Made by a program: the position numbers and the translations under genes. Source: Selaginella moellendorffii (Eukaryota; Streptophyta; Lycopodiopsida; Selaginellales; Selaginellaceae). Taken from it: a stretch of 64,000 bases of DNA. The DNA lies in NCBI RefSeq assembly GCF_000143415.4, contig NW_003314316.1, positions 515,220-579,219 on the forward strand, written 5' to 3'. Below, piece after piece: positions 29,985 to 41,380 of this stretch. The notes beneath the pieces are model-generated. The model had not been told where the DNA came from. It did no database searches and was given only the letters and a program-made list of their open reading frames with translations. Positions within the stretch are counted from its first letter, which is position 1. Every line of letters begins with the position of its first letter.

Positions 29985-31640
29985 GTCCTCAAGAGAGAAA
30001 AAGCGCAAACTTTCATGCGCCAGTGGAACCTTGGATTGAGCCAAGGCATTTATGGCTTTGTTATTCACCTCCTTTGGAAGCTCAGTTCTTTGGATTTTGA
30101 TGATATACTTCAAGTTTTAAACTTCTAAGTTTTATAATAACAAATCTATATGAATATATTTAATATAAAAGTATTTAAAAATGATTATTTTTATTTATTG
30201 TAAAATGTTATAATAATATGTGTTAACCAGTAGGAAAAATAAATTTAAAATCATATTAAAACACAATATGTGAGTGCTTGGGCCAAGTGGTGAAATTAAT
30301 TGTAATAATCATATAATTTAATAATACATGGATTAGCCCTTAACAATTGCCCAGTATAGTTTATTTTAATAGTCTTTTATTATTTATTGATTTTTATATT
30401 TTAATCTACATTTAAAATATTTTTGAATTTTGGTATATTTTTTAAATAATTTATAAGTTCAAGATGAAGCCCAAACTCAAGTTTAGTAATATAAAGTGTT
30501 TTTGGTTTGCTTAAGCAAACCTGTAAGGGGACTAAAATGGTAATAAATATATCTAGAATATACTTGGATATTATAGAATATCTTGTAATTTTTATTCTTA
30601 TAAACATGTTTATAATTTATAAATTTTCTTAAACACTTTCTAGTATATTCTTTTTTGTTTTCTTAAACAATCCTGGGATAATAGTGGATATACCTAAAAT
30701 ATGCTTAGATATTCTAGGATATTCTACCATCTAATGGTTATTATTCATTTAGATTAATCTTGTATTTATAATTTATAAACTTTCATAAACCCTTTCTAGT
30801 ATATTCTTTTTTATTCTATCATCTAATAGTTGATATGCAATAAGATTAATCTTGTGTTTACAAATTACAAACATGTTTATAATTACAAACTTTATTTGAT
30901 CAATTGGATTAACAAGTAAGAATAACACTACTATTAAGCAAAGCAAACATTGTTACATGCAACGTGTAACAATTTATTTAAACATTTTAAAAAACTTTTA
31001 AATTTTGTAGTTATTACACTTCTTTCATAATTTAGTCTACCAAACCTAAACTTTATTTATAAAATTAGATAAATTAAAACAACTCATTTATTTTTATTTC
31101 ATCTAAGAATAGAACTTGATTTAATGCTAAAAATTAATTTTTTAAAGAAAAAGATAAATGTATTAGTGTCTATAAATTCATATCACAATATAAATGTTTT
31201 TGTTAAATTTATATTTTTTCTTAAATATTAAATATCTCAGTTTTTATTCATAGCTATGATTTATATTTATCTTTTTGGAAATAACATTGTGTTTGTGACC
31301 ATAAAATTAAAACAATATTCAAATAATAAAAACATTCATCCCTCAGTACACCATACATAATAAATTTAAAATAGTTTTATATTAATAATATTAATAACTA
31401 TAATAAGATTATATAAATTAAAATTTATTTATTATATTTAATATTGGAAAGTTATAAATTTTATATCTTTTATCTTTTAGAAACATATTTATAATAATTA
31501 AAGTTTTAATATTTATAATATATTTTTACAATTTAAGTTTTAATTTTTATAGTTTTGTAAACTTTGTATGAATATGAGATCCTTAATCACTATAAATTAA
31601 TATATTATAGAGTTGCAATAAATATCATATTAAAATGTCA
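29985..31640. other. AT-rich intergenic stretch with imperfect direct repeats
   Basis: No coding frame. Around 30600-30900 a unit is repeated imperfectly: TTTCTAGTATATTCTTTTTT occurs near 30640 and again near 30796, each followed by related ATTCTA and TAATCTTGT segments. The stretch is probably old transposon remnants. Confidence 0.5.
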
Positions 31641-31869
31641 GTGTTATGTAGACTTCGTAGTCTATGACTCTCGAGAATACTCTTGACCTTACAATGGTAT
31701 GTGTAGAACTTTACAGGCAGTTTGTTCATCATATCACGTTTATGATGATCCATACTCATGCAACTAAGTGTATGGCTCCAAGTAAGTTGATTTTACGGCT
31801 TTTAGTAGCGCCCTTTAGGGAGTTTGCTTCTGCAGTGGCGAGCTAGAGTTTCAATATTATAATTTTGCA

Positions 31870-33166
31870 TCAGCAATATACTCACATTTGGCATCTCCCA
31901 TCACTGACATAATTGTGATGAATCTGTTGGCTATTTGGAAAAACTGTCACTATCAGGTGTTCATCACGATCTTTTATGCACTTTTTTCATGCATTGTGAG
32001 CAGGCCTACATGCTTGTGTTCCTGGTTGACAAGGCAAACAAGTCGACGAGGAGCAATAGTGTGCCAATGATTCTGAAATTAGTAAAAAAGACAAGCCAAG
32101 CAGTGTAAATTCATGTGAGCTGCAAAACAATTATGTTAAAACTTTTATTCGTTTTCTGAGACTTTAGTATCTTCTTTGTCAAACTTCCCAGTGTCACTAG
32201 AACTTGAGGTGGAAAGAACTTCCCAATGTCACTGCAACTTGAAATGCATGTCCCCTGTTAGTTGGCCATAAAAGCACAATATGCCAACAGATGGTGCTGG
32301 TACTACAACCCTGGCAGATGCTACTGCCATACCAGTGGATGCTGCTAGTGGTTGCCAGTGCTGATCCACAAATTTGAGCAACACATTAACAATTTGCTCA
32401 TGCTGTGATGCAATATATGAAGCTACATCTGTGAAGCTCCTTCATCTACCGGGACATCTGTGCCTTCAAAGTTTTGAATAGTTTGAGGCACGTGCATCTG
32501 TCATTTCTTCTGGGTGGCGATATGATCGCAAACTTGGAGATGAGCATCCTCTATTGTCAGGACGTGAGCAGGCACAGTTCCTGTGCACTAGCGTGGCAAA
32601 CATCAAGCAATATGGAGTGATTTGCGCCTTGATGGAGCTGGCGCTTATCATCCTGTATCGAGTTATCCAAGGGACTTGTATTAGCTGCTCAGTGAATCAG
32701 AGACGGTGTTCTGCAATGCATTGTCAAATGTCCTGGAGGATTGGCTGAAGAACAAGAGCCGCACGCAATGGCTGGTTGAAAGGGTGATGATTGAAAGTTT
32801 CCGTAAGAACGTCGACAGAAAAGTCTCAGGGGTGAAGGCATACCAGTCAAATTTTGGCGTGGTCCATATAGTCTGGAAATGGCAAAACACCATCTGGATC
32901 AATGTTGGACTTATGCTGCCCATAGATCCTCTCTAGAAGCATTTCTAGAAACTCCTACGATGACATGAACAACCACTCCAGCCAAGTTTGTATGATTTGT
33001 CCACCCTGAACACATTGTAAATGCCATTTGCTGTTGGTGTTTTACACTCTGCAATCAAGGACATGAGAAGAGGCAGTGTAGTATTGGAAGTCTTTTTGGC
33101 CCACAGATTGAAATTCTTGGCTTGAAGAAACTCATCCATTTCTTGGTGCTGAAAAAGCCAGCCGGA
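31870..33166. pseudogene. Rearranged relic of the C-type NTPase gene (copy D)
   Basis: Three pieces match the C gene at 43150-44660. 31955-32515 matches C's 3' part in the same (minus) orientation but lacks the zinc-finger coding part. 32516-32990 matches C's middle in the opposite orientation (reads KNKSRTQWLVERVM, KVSGVKAY, NTIWINVG on the plus strand). 33050-33166 matches C again in minus orientation (FQHQEMDEFLQAKNF). So the copy underwent an internal inversion. Frames are broken by stops and deletions. It lies directly upstream of gene A, as C does for B. Confidence 0.75.
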
Positions 33167-34916
33167 TCCAAAATACATTTAGGGTTCTATCTAATGGAGG
33201 TTGACGCTAGGCAGCTTCATAGTGCTCTTAGAGGCCGCTACACGGACTTCAGCCGAGGCTGGCACGAAGCTGTCCCATGGCCGGAGCTCCTCGACTCGTG
33301 CCCCTCTTTCTGCTGCCTAGGCCGGCCGTCCGTGGCTCTCATTACAGGTATGCTCCGCCGGTGCTTCAAATACAAAGACTTGGTGCTCGCTGGTAGCCTG
33401 GGCTCGGGAAAGTCTCACCTTTTAGCCATGGCCGTCTGTGAGCACTACCAAAGCGGCCTCCAGGAGACCCATCGCATCGTCGCGCTCTTATTCCACGACG
33501 AGGTGCCCACCAGCCCGCCCGCCGCTCTGGAGCTTGTGATTCGGGCCCTGCTGCTCGCCTACGCGGACGACGAGGGCAGGATGCGGGTGATTCTCGATCT
33601 TCGCTGCTGGCGGGACGTGGGATTGTTTTTGACGTCTAACCGCCCGATCCTCGTGGTTGACCGGTGGGAGGAAATAGAGCTTGGCAATGGCGAAGTCCAC
33701 CGCCGCATGGTGGAGCTGCTATGGATGACAACCTTTCTCAAGTGCGTGAACTGTTCCGGCTCGCAGGCGCGGCGCATGTTTAACGATCCAACCGAGTTCT
33801 ACAACGTTTTCAGTCCCGACGAGACGCTCCAGTACCTTGGGAAGTGGCTGGACGTCAAGAGAATTGATGAAGAGCTGCTTCGACGGGTCATGTGCCTCAC
33901 AGGTGGCCTCCCGCTCTTCGTGTGGTACTTTGTGGAATCCATCATGCAAGCCAACAACAAAGGATCCTCATCGTCATCGTCATCGTCATCCGGCTCACAC
34001 TGGCGAGCAGCAGTGCGTGGGTTCATGCAAAAAGAATGGGTGGCGAAGATGCGGACGACGATTGGCAGCTGCGAGGACACTAGCCGGTTCGCGCAGTTCG
34101 TGAGCTTTGGACTGCAGGCAAACACGGGGCACTGCTCCGATATCGACATCCGTTTCCTCGTTCGGGATTCCAAGTGGGTGCTTCACCCCGTCTCGGACTA
34201 CGCCAGGGACATTTACTGGACGTGCCTGCAACGAAGGAACCTGCTGCATAAGTGTGAACCTGTCTTCTGCAATGCTGTGTATGATTCACTGAGGGACGTG
34301 CATGGGAATACAGACCGGCTCGAGTGGCTGCTCAAAAAGCTAATCATCGGGGCATTCGAAGATACGCCTATCTTTCCTCAGCGTTTGACGCGCTCGAGAC
34401 AATATCAGCCGCTGGAGCTCTTTTGGGACAAGATCGACGGCAGAGTGTCGGGGGTAAAGGCGTACGCTCCAGAAGCAGACACCAGTCTACCGTTAGTAGA
34501 CTTTGTGGTGAAAAAAGGCCGCTCTCGGGAACCCGGGGAAGAAATAACACTGGGAAGGATATCGGCTGGTTCATATGCTTACGGAAGTGATGATCTTGTT
34601 CATAGGTTGCCCGGTGACAACATTTGGACGTCAGCAGCAGCAAAGGCATGCAAGTGGAAATTTGTGTGGATTCTGCTGCCATGGCAGATCCAGGGGTTTA
34701 CGCCGCGGACGCATTCGTTCCTCGGGGGTGTGATGGAGGAGATTGCAGTGGGCTTGGACGACGTTGCAAAGCACTTGAGAGGGACTTCACATGATCCTGT
34801 GTCTAACGTAATCGACGACTATATCGCTGCGGTAAGGCGTGCCTTTTCCTCCTCACTATAAACTGAATGCCTCCTTGTTTTACAGATGCGAAGACTGATT
34901 TTCTAGCTTTGACAAG
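33167..34916 (+). repeat. Segmental duplication, copy 1 (with gene A)
   Basis: Aligns almost base for base with 45328-47075. The left edge lies at AAAATACATTTAGGG and the right edge after CTAGCTTTGACAAG. Beyond 34916 the two loci are unrelated. Confidence 0.85.
33194..34861 (+). CDS. P-loop NTPase of STAND-like layout, gene A of the paired module
   Basis: Family not recognised by name; 555 codons from the ATG that matches gene B's start (MEVDARQLHSALRGR). Walker A GSLGSGKS lies at residues 67-74, a Walker-B-like hydrophobic strand ending in Asp156 (ILVVDRWEEI) and a GLPL motif at 238-241 (LTGGLPLFVWYF), the order seen in STAND and NB-ARC ATPases. A Ser-rich linker (TCG/TCA repeat) follows, then a C-terminal region with GRVSGVKAYAPE, VDFVVKKG and KFVWILLPWQIQ, unlike any domain I know. 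A PD-(D/E)xK-like nuclease, as in Crinkler/RHS proteins, is only a guess. An alternative end exists: a 54-nt GT-AG intron (34832-34885) would give IAAMRRLIF and stop at 34906. Confidence 0.75.
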   Translation: MEVDARQLHSALRGRYTDFSRGWHEAVPWPELLDSCPSFCCLGRPSVALITGMLRRCFKYKDLVLAGSLGSGKSHLLAMAVCEHYQSGLQETHRIVALLFHDEVPTSPPAALELVIRALLLAYADDEGRMRVILDLRCWRDVGLFLTSNRPILVVDRWEEIELGNGEVHRRMVELLWMTTFLKCVNCSGSQARRMFNDPTEFYNVFSPDETLQYLGKWLDVKRIDEELLRRVMCLTGGLPLFVWYFVESIMQANNKGSSSSSSSSSGSHWRAAVRGFMQKEWVAKMRTTIGSCEDTSRFAQFVSFGLQANTGHCSDIDIRFLVRDSKWVLHPVSDYARDIYWTCLQRRNLLHKCEPVFCNAVYDSLRDVHGNTDRLEWLLKKLIIGAFEDTPIFPQRLTRSRQYQPLELFWDKIDGRVSGVKAYAPEADTSLPLVDFVVKKGRSREPGEEITLGRISAGSYAYGSDDLVHRLPGDNIWTSAAAKACKWKFVWILLPWQIQGFTPRTHSFLGGVMEEIAVGLDDVAKHLRGTSHDPVSNVIDDYIAAVRRAFSSSL

Positions 34917-35026
34917 ACCTCGGTCGGGCCGGATGTCCAACTCTGGGACGCGTTTTCTCCACGCCAGGTACTTGATCTTTCTTCGATTCACGTATGGAAT
35001 AGAAGCATTTGTAGGTCTCTCAAGGC
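34917..35026. other. Junction between NTPase duplication and MATE relic
   Basis: Unique sequence to the right of the duplication edge. It contains no gene. Confidence 0.3.
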
Positions 35027-35650
35027 TCATACTGCCCGCTCATGTTCAGCCACCATTGCCAGAGCAATCCCAGCGCCGCGCAGGTCCATGGCGAGCAGGA
35101 ATCCGAGGCCAATGTGGAGGACAATCCCGGCAGTGAAGGCGATGGTCATTGGCAGTGTGTCGCTCTGGCAGCGCAGGAAGATCCGCAGGGGAGTGATCAC
35201 GGCCTGGAGGAACAGATCCGGGAGGAGAAATTTCAAGAATCTTGCTGAGGCGCGGGCCAGGGATGGATCTTGGCCCAAGAAGATCAAGAATCTCTCAACG
35301 CTGTAGAGCCAGGCGAGGGCGATTGGAATTCACGCCAGGAGCAACATGAGGATCGCATTTTGGAGCGCTGAGGCCATGAGATCCATCCGCCCGGCGCCGA
35401 ATGCCTGGCTGCAAATCGGCTCCATTCCAGTGGCGAGGCCGAGGAGGATCGAGTAGCCAGTGACATTGGAGAAGGTGAGAGCTAGGGCTCCTCCCGCGAG
35501 CTCCACGCCGCCCAGCCGGCCCAGGAAGAGCGTGGTGGCGAGGAATTTGGCGAACCAGATGAGATTCATGGCCATGATGGCGGAATTGCATGGCGAGCTC
35601 GGCGCGAATCGCTGGAATTCCAATCTGGAACAGAGAATTTCTTGCATCAT
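35027..35650 (-). pseudogene. Truncated MATE-family efflux transporter
   Basis: The frame from ATG 35650 reads NLIWFAKFLATTLFLGRLGG, ALTFSNVTGYSILLGLATGM and EPICSQAFGAGR, the first MATE helices. It is stopped by TGA at 35332-35330, then continues in the same frame (IPIALAWLYSVERFLIFLGQ, then LRIFLRCQSDTLPM) to about 35030. Only about the first 200 of some 480 residues exist; the last six or so helices are missing. MATE proteins export drugs, flavonoids or organic acids by H+ or Na+ antiport. This copy cannot work. It stands 110 bp from the duplication edge. Confidence 0.8.
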
Positions 35651-36647
35651 CTCCTCCTCCTCCTCCTTCAATCTGGATTTTCTGTTTTTCCACCAAACTC
35701 AAATCTACTGGATTTCTCTCTCTGGGGAAGAGAATGCCAGAGTGTTCATCGGCAAAATCTTCCTCCTCCTCCTCTTCCCCTTCATCTTCTTCTCCTTCTC
35801 GACAGAGAACCAAGATTGCATTGAGCGCGCCAAGAACCCTAAATTCTCTTTGAACATCAACAACCTCAAACAGCGTGTGAAGGGGACACAGGAACAACGG
35901 TTTGGCCCAGCCACGCCAGCCCTACACACGAACAAGACGAAGCTTCCCGGTATGACTGCCGTAAAGACCGTGTTTTTCAGTCAATGAGTCGCGGGCAGTC
36001 AAAGGTAGAAAGAGGAAAGAAAAAGCTCCTTTACACATTCCAAGAAACATGCCAACTTGTCCCAACTAGCTCTGCAAAACTCTGAAACTTTCTAGTTTGG
36101 CACCTCCTCTGGCGATCAAACCACTGCAAGAACAGCATTGAATTGTGAACGATCGCCTCAATTTGGAATTCACCCAGGAGCTGAACTTACTTGAACCAGC
36201 GGTCCTGCAGCATTCTCCCAGCATGTCAATGTAAAACTGACACTTCGATCTGTTAAAACACAAGAAAAAAGATGATGATCTTATACAAATATGAAAGTGC
36301 AAACATGAATTATGTGTGAGACTTACATCCTAGAACGCTTTTAATTGTTTGAGGCATGCATCACTGCCAGAACTCGTTGGCTGAGACAGAGCTTCTGTGG
36401 GAGCTTTTGCAGGAGTATTGTTAAATTAGGGTATACATCGACAAGGATGTTGATATTCTTAATGGAATGCGAATGTAACTTTGGGTATCAAAAAGTATTT
36501 ATTAATTATTCTTTTTGGGCATTCTCTTTTTACTACCATAACTTTAGTAGATTAATACTATTGATTCCTTTTGTTAATTTTTGCTCAAGCTAGTTAAGAA
36601 ACTAGTTAGTACATGTGCACTTAAACCAGAAAGGCACTAATAGAAAA
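35651..36647. other. Intergenic, no supported gene
   Basis: A CTCCTCCTC-rich stretch (35650-35790) creates open frames of low meaning. A 79-codon minus frame at 36066-36302 is Cys/Ser-rich with no recognised domain. Confidence 0.4.
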
Positions 36648-36860
36648 CATCTTATGCACTAAAAATTCCACCTATCTTTAAATGTAAAAAATGAAATATA
36701 GAATCCCTTATTACATCAATTTTAGATTATTATTATTAAAATTATTATGGTATATAGGTAAGTCTGAAAAGATATTATGTTTAATCATTTTAATATTTAT
36801 TAAAGGTATAATATACATTATGATATTAAGCTTAAACATTTGTAAAGTTTGAATAGACAT
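36648..36860 (+). repeat. Dispersed AT-rich repeat, copy 1
   Basis: Contains TTTTAGATTATTATTATTAA followed by spaced ACATTATG units. Related copies lie at 38049-38215 and, for the second half, 43030-43105. Probably a non-autonomous transposon remnant. Confidence 0.55.
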
Positions 36861-36929
36861 TATGTTGTTTGAAGGGATTTCATATTGTATTTTATACACA
36901 TAGTATAATCTCTCTTTAGGCAATTTACT

Positions 36930-37210
36930 TCGACAATGGCTTACAAATATACTCACATTTGACATCTCCCATCACTAACAAAAGCTATGCCAATTAATGG
37001 CTACTTATGTTGTTTATGTATTTAAAAGTGTGTCATTGAATATGTGATTGCTAACCATTTGAAAAAGTTATCACTATTCTTAAGTGATAAATTGGAGAAA
37101 CAGGTGTTCATCATGATCTTTTATGCACTTCTTCATGCATTGTGAATAGGCCTATAGGCTTATGTTCTCGGTTGACAAGACAAATAAGTCGATAAAGAGC
37201 AACAGCATGT
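36930..37210. pseudogene. Small relic of the C-type 3' flank
   Basis: Shares TACTCACATTTG, CATCTCCCATCAC, GATCTTTTATGCACTT and GGTTGACAAG with 31870-32080, and partly with 43150-43270. It contains only the region downstream of the C coding frame, so it marks a third insertion or copy of the module. Confidence 0.6.
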
Positions 37211-38048
37211 CAATGCTTCTAAGATTAGAAGAAACATTCCTAGATATTATAATAACGTTGAAGGGTGTTTGCCAATACAAATTTAGAGTTTAACAAAGCA
37301 CTTGGATCATATTTTTAATTTGCTACAAGATAAAGTTCTATTTCCCATTCACAAGTATAGCTCTCTAGTTCTTCATATATGTATTCACAAATGACATTTA
37401 GTTTATTCATATGGGGAAACACTTTATGAGTATTAACAAAAGCAATAAAGTATACCACCATAGATAAAAAGAATACAAGTCGCAAATGTAATAGTAGCAC
37501 AGTAGTATGAAGACTCAATAATAGCTAAACCTACAAATCTATTTCAAATTGAAATTAATAATTAGCAAAAAGTGGTATTTAATTAATATTGGGTATATGC
37601 AATTTCAAAGATATTTATGTTCTAGTATACAAGCATATCTGTATGTTGTATAATATCACAAAGAAGTTCTAACCATCATTGATTTTTATACCAATTTACA
37701 GAGTCAGATAAAGCCATATCATCTTAGAACTAAATGTCTATGAACTAGATATCAACAAAATTACATTTGAAGATATAAAAGAAGAAATGTGAAAATAAAT
37801 AATTGAGAGAACATAATCTACTAATAGCCTAAATAGAGAAGAAGAGTAAATTAGTGGTAAAGACTACAAATATTGAAGTCATTATAGAGGTGAGACAATC
37901 ATTTCAATGGATATGAATTATTGGATGTCTTGAAATGGATGTTGATGATGTAAGTTATACATTAAGTTGCCAACTTAGGTATCATCTAGGAATGAAGATA
38001 TATATGTAGAATCCAGCAAGATGAAAGAGGCAGAAGTAAAAGAGAATG

Positions 38049-38215
38049 TCTTATGCACTAAAAATCCATTTATTTTTAAGTGCAAAAAATGTTGTTATGT
38101 CATTTTTAGATTATTATTATTAAAATTATGTTGAAAAGACATTATGTTAATCAATTAGTAAAGTTATAATAAACATTATGTTGAGATTAAGTATAAACAT
38201 TTGCAAAGTCAGGAA
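38049..38215 (+). repeat. Dispersed AT-rich repeat, copy 2
   Basis: Same order of motifs as 36648-36860 (CTTATGCACTAAAAAT, TTTTAGATTATTATTATTAA, ACATTATGTT units), with small deletions. Confidence 0.55.
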
Positions 38216-39071
38216 TAAAGTGGCAAAGTTGGTTTCATTTCAATGGTGTCCTTTGAATTTTTTGAAGTATTGCACTAGAAATTGGAACCAAATATCATCT
38301 AGGAAGTTGTGTGGTCTTTTAGTTTATGTTTGAACTTTGAGAACACTAATACCTTGTATTTGGAAATTTCATCATTAATTTAGCATATATTATTAAATTT
38401 GATTATTAGACACTTTATCTAGAATGTTGAGTTTAATTCAATTCAAAAGATGGTGCATTCACTCTTGCTACAAAAATTATAAACAAAATTGAAGTTTGTC
38501 AATATGAAGTTCCAAGTTGTGCTACATGTGTCAATAAATTATATTGCTGGATCTTTGGGATTGAACTTTTATTGAAACATTGCCTCTCATGCCTTAGGGC
38601 TACTAAAGAGATAATTCATCACTAACAGGGTGAATTAAATATTACATTTGGCACAAATATTAATGGAGGGAGTTAGGGACAATCTTGTTCCATAAAGATA
38701 GGTCCTAGGAATTATTGACAGCCTCAACATAACAACAGAGGAATATTTTTGAGTGGCATTCCAAGGTGTTATTTCTTGATTACATGTCTTTATGATTAAT
38801 TTTATTTGATTTAAACATTATACTATTGATATATGAATTTTTATTTTAGAAGATGCATTTTCTTTTCCAAGTTATCTCTTTATTTAATAAATATTTTTTA
38901 TTTTTACCTACATGCTAACCAGTATTCTAAGAGATGTATAATTATGTATATATATCTTTAACTACTTTTACTTCTGTTACATTTTGTAATGATGATGTAA
39001 TTATTAACTTAGTACCATTGCATAAACCCTTTGTTTCATTAGAAAATACAATTGTTGGGGTTGGACCAGGT

Positions 39072-39328
39072 TTGAAGTATTTATACTTATAGTGTTCAAT
39101 ACAAATCTATATTTTCTTAATAGATTAGATCCATCTCAATTACACCACCACCAACTATATACTTAAGAAAGTTCATATATAATTGACCAAAAGTAGCACT
39201 TGAGGTATTTATACCTAGAGTATTAAATACAAATCTATATTTTTTCTAATAGATCAGATCCATCTCAATTACACCACCACCAAATATATGCCTAAGAAAG
39301 TTTACATGCAATTAACTAAAAATGCATT
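39072..39328 (+). repeat. Two tandem copies of a 128-bp unit
   Basis: Each copy contains GTATTTATAC, AATACAAATCTATATTTT and CTCAATTACACCACCACCAA in the same order. The copies start near 39072 and 39200. Confidence 0.75.
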
Positions 39329-39814
39329 TACTCTCTTTAGCATATAATTTTTTTTCTCTTAAGTCCAATTTTTCTTTCTATATAGATATTTTTATTAGCA
39401 CATCAAATTTTCTACCCACCTTCCACAAATAAAAAGTGTATAGGTGATAATTACTCACGTTAATAATTTAATCAAGTCTTTAAATATCATATTATGCATA
39501 GCTCTCATATCAATCATCACTAATTCTTTATTAGGTATCTTGCAGGGCATTTAGTTGCATGTTGCAAGAATTTCCATTGCCGCCAATCCATTTGCCCAAG
39601 CATTAGATTTGATATTATTGGGAGATGAGGCAACCTATCTAACTCAAGCTCTCTATTCCTCCATCAAACTTAAGTTCTTTCACATGCTCTAAATGTCCCT
39701 TTTTGCCCTTGCTCACTAGGGCTTTTATACAAAGAGAGAGGAATATTCTAGGAATTAAAATATTCTTAGTGTGAGCTACATTGTATGTCCTAACAGGTGA
39801 CTATAGGGGATTGA

Positions 39815-40171
39815 GTGAACTTTTGCGCAAAGAGAATCCATACCCAAGCTGTAAAAGTCGTGTTGAAATGTTCTACCAAATGTTCAAAAGAGGGAAATGC
39901 AAATGGAAAAGCACTATTTGAGGCACCAGTTTGCACTCGACTTGTTACAAAGGGTGTAAGGGATGGAAGAATGTACTTAACAATATTTGCAAGAGTTTTA
40001 AAGGCACAAAAGATAGAATGCCCTTGGGAGTTGGAGCTTCTAATGAAGAAGAACTCTACACTAGACCAAGAGGAAATTGCCAATGTTGGCAATAATGGCA
40101 ATGCAAGTGATGATGGAGAGGAGGATGAAGAAGCTCCAAATCAAGTTTGCATTCCACCACCAAACAGCTAG
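39815..40171 (+). other. Uncertain open frame of 118 codons
   Basis: Begins MNFCAKRIHTQAVKVVL and becomes acidic near the end (DDGEEDEEAP). No domain is recognised and the flanks are transposon-like, so it may be a captured exon or chance. Confidence 0.2.
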
Positions 40172-40873
40172 GATTAAGTTCCAGTTCAACCATTAAAATC
40201 TAGATTAGATTCCACCAATAAATAACAATGATTAAGTGGTTCACAGAATATCATGTTGACCTCCAGGTAAGCAAAAGTGAATTTTACAAACCAAAAATGG
40301 TAATACATATTTTTTGCAGTAATGACTGTTGGTAGTAATTTCATTCCAACTCAACAAAATGTTCGTGACGAGGAGTTAGAGGAACTCTCATAACAATATG
40401 CTATATAGTAATAGCATATTATTCATTACCTTTTTCATTCATTTAACTCTTTTATAGGTTTGTCTTGTTTCTTTAATAACACAATGAGGTATTGTGGGTG
40501 TCTTCATTGGCTTCTATAGGAGATTGTTGATATTTTTTATGGAAGACGACATGAACATAGACATACAATGCCTCAACCGTTGGTGTTGAAAGATACAAAG
40601 GCCGTTGCTCCTAGTTGTGGACTTCATTCTTTTCGAATTTCTAAATAGTTTTTCAGATATTGATCGGAAAGTTGAAGACTAGAACTTTCTCACAATCGAC
40701 CACATGCATAATGCATTCCTCTTGTCCAAAACACTTATGTTCAAAGTTGGCCATGTTGTCTTCATCCTATCGAATGACCCCAACTGGATGCATAAGCTTA
40801 TGATGTATGTAATAGAAGTTCGTTTTAAGTCATTCTTCCAATTGCATCACTTCGGAGGTTTGAACTTTGAAAC
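40172..40873. other. Intergenic, transposon-like, no gene
   Basis: Short frames only. Likely interior of the decayed element whose LTR lies at 41381-42007. Confidence 0.35.
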
Positions 40874-41188
40874 TTATGCAACCGGGGGTGGTTGTAAAAT
40901 TTCATCGTCCTCAGAACTTGAAGAGGAATTCAGTTGCTTAGGCTTTGTTGGTTTAGTTGCCTTAACTTCTTTCTTCCTTTTCTTGTTCTCCTTCTTCAAT
41001 TTGCGAATCTCCTTTCGCAAATTTTCAATCTCGACTTCTTTAGCCGTATGCTGCAATGCTGCAGCATTTGGCTCTTCCTCTTCCGACTCAGCCTCAGCCT
41101 CTTCCACAACATCTCTAGCAGGAGTTTCCTCCTCTCGATTCGCTCATCTAGAGGTTTCAGCGTCATTAGCACGGTTCCTTTTCACCAT
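40874..41188 (-). pseudogene. gag N-terminus of a second LTR element (one stop)
   Basis: ATG at 41188 (MVKRNRANDAETSR), then TGA at 41146-41144, then the same frame continues with acidic sequence (EEAEAESEEEEP) and a Lys-rich coiled coil (IENLRKEIRKLKKENKKRK), stopping at 40874. This layout (acidic, coil, Lys-rich) resembles the gag N-terminus of the full element. It lies about 180 nt behind a primer-binding site and LTR in the same orientation. The TGA would be CGA before a C-to-T change. Confidence 0.55.
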
Positions 41189-41366
41189 CCTACTAATTGC
41201 ATGCATGCTTCTATCAGTAACTGAACACACATACAACGTTCTTACTGAAAGGTGCAATCCAACTAATTCTACACAAGTCACTTCAGATCTACTAGAAAAG
41301 TCTCTGCATATGCAACTTGAGTCAGAAAATCCGACAGAAGTTGGATAGGAATTGCTGAGACAATTC

Positions 41367-41378
41367 TTTTGATACCAA
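41367..41378 (-). other. Primer-binding site of the second LTR element
   Basis: On the minus strand TGGTATCAAAAG, two bases behind the LTR end. It resembles the initiator-Met tRNA site TGGTATCAGAGC. Confidence 0.65.
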
Positions 41379-41380
41379 AT

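Larger units (their letters stand above)
37211..39814. other. AT-rich sequence with transposon remnants, no gene
   Basis: No frame of coding character on either strand. Includes the dispersed repeat at 38049 and the tandem repeat at 39072. Confidence 0.5.

Noticed and set aside
30401-30607. Open frames in AT-rich intergenic DNA, including 36711-36965
   Set aside because: Composition is Ile/Asn/Lys-biased as expected from AT-rich sequence, with no domain or splice support.
40704-41348. 214-codon plus-strand open frame
   Set aside because: It lies opposite the gag relic and LTR leader; its Ser/Phe-rich sequence is the antisense of the acidic coiled coil.
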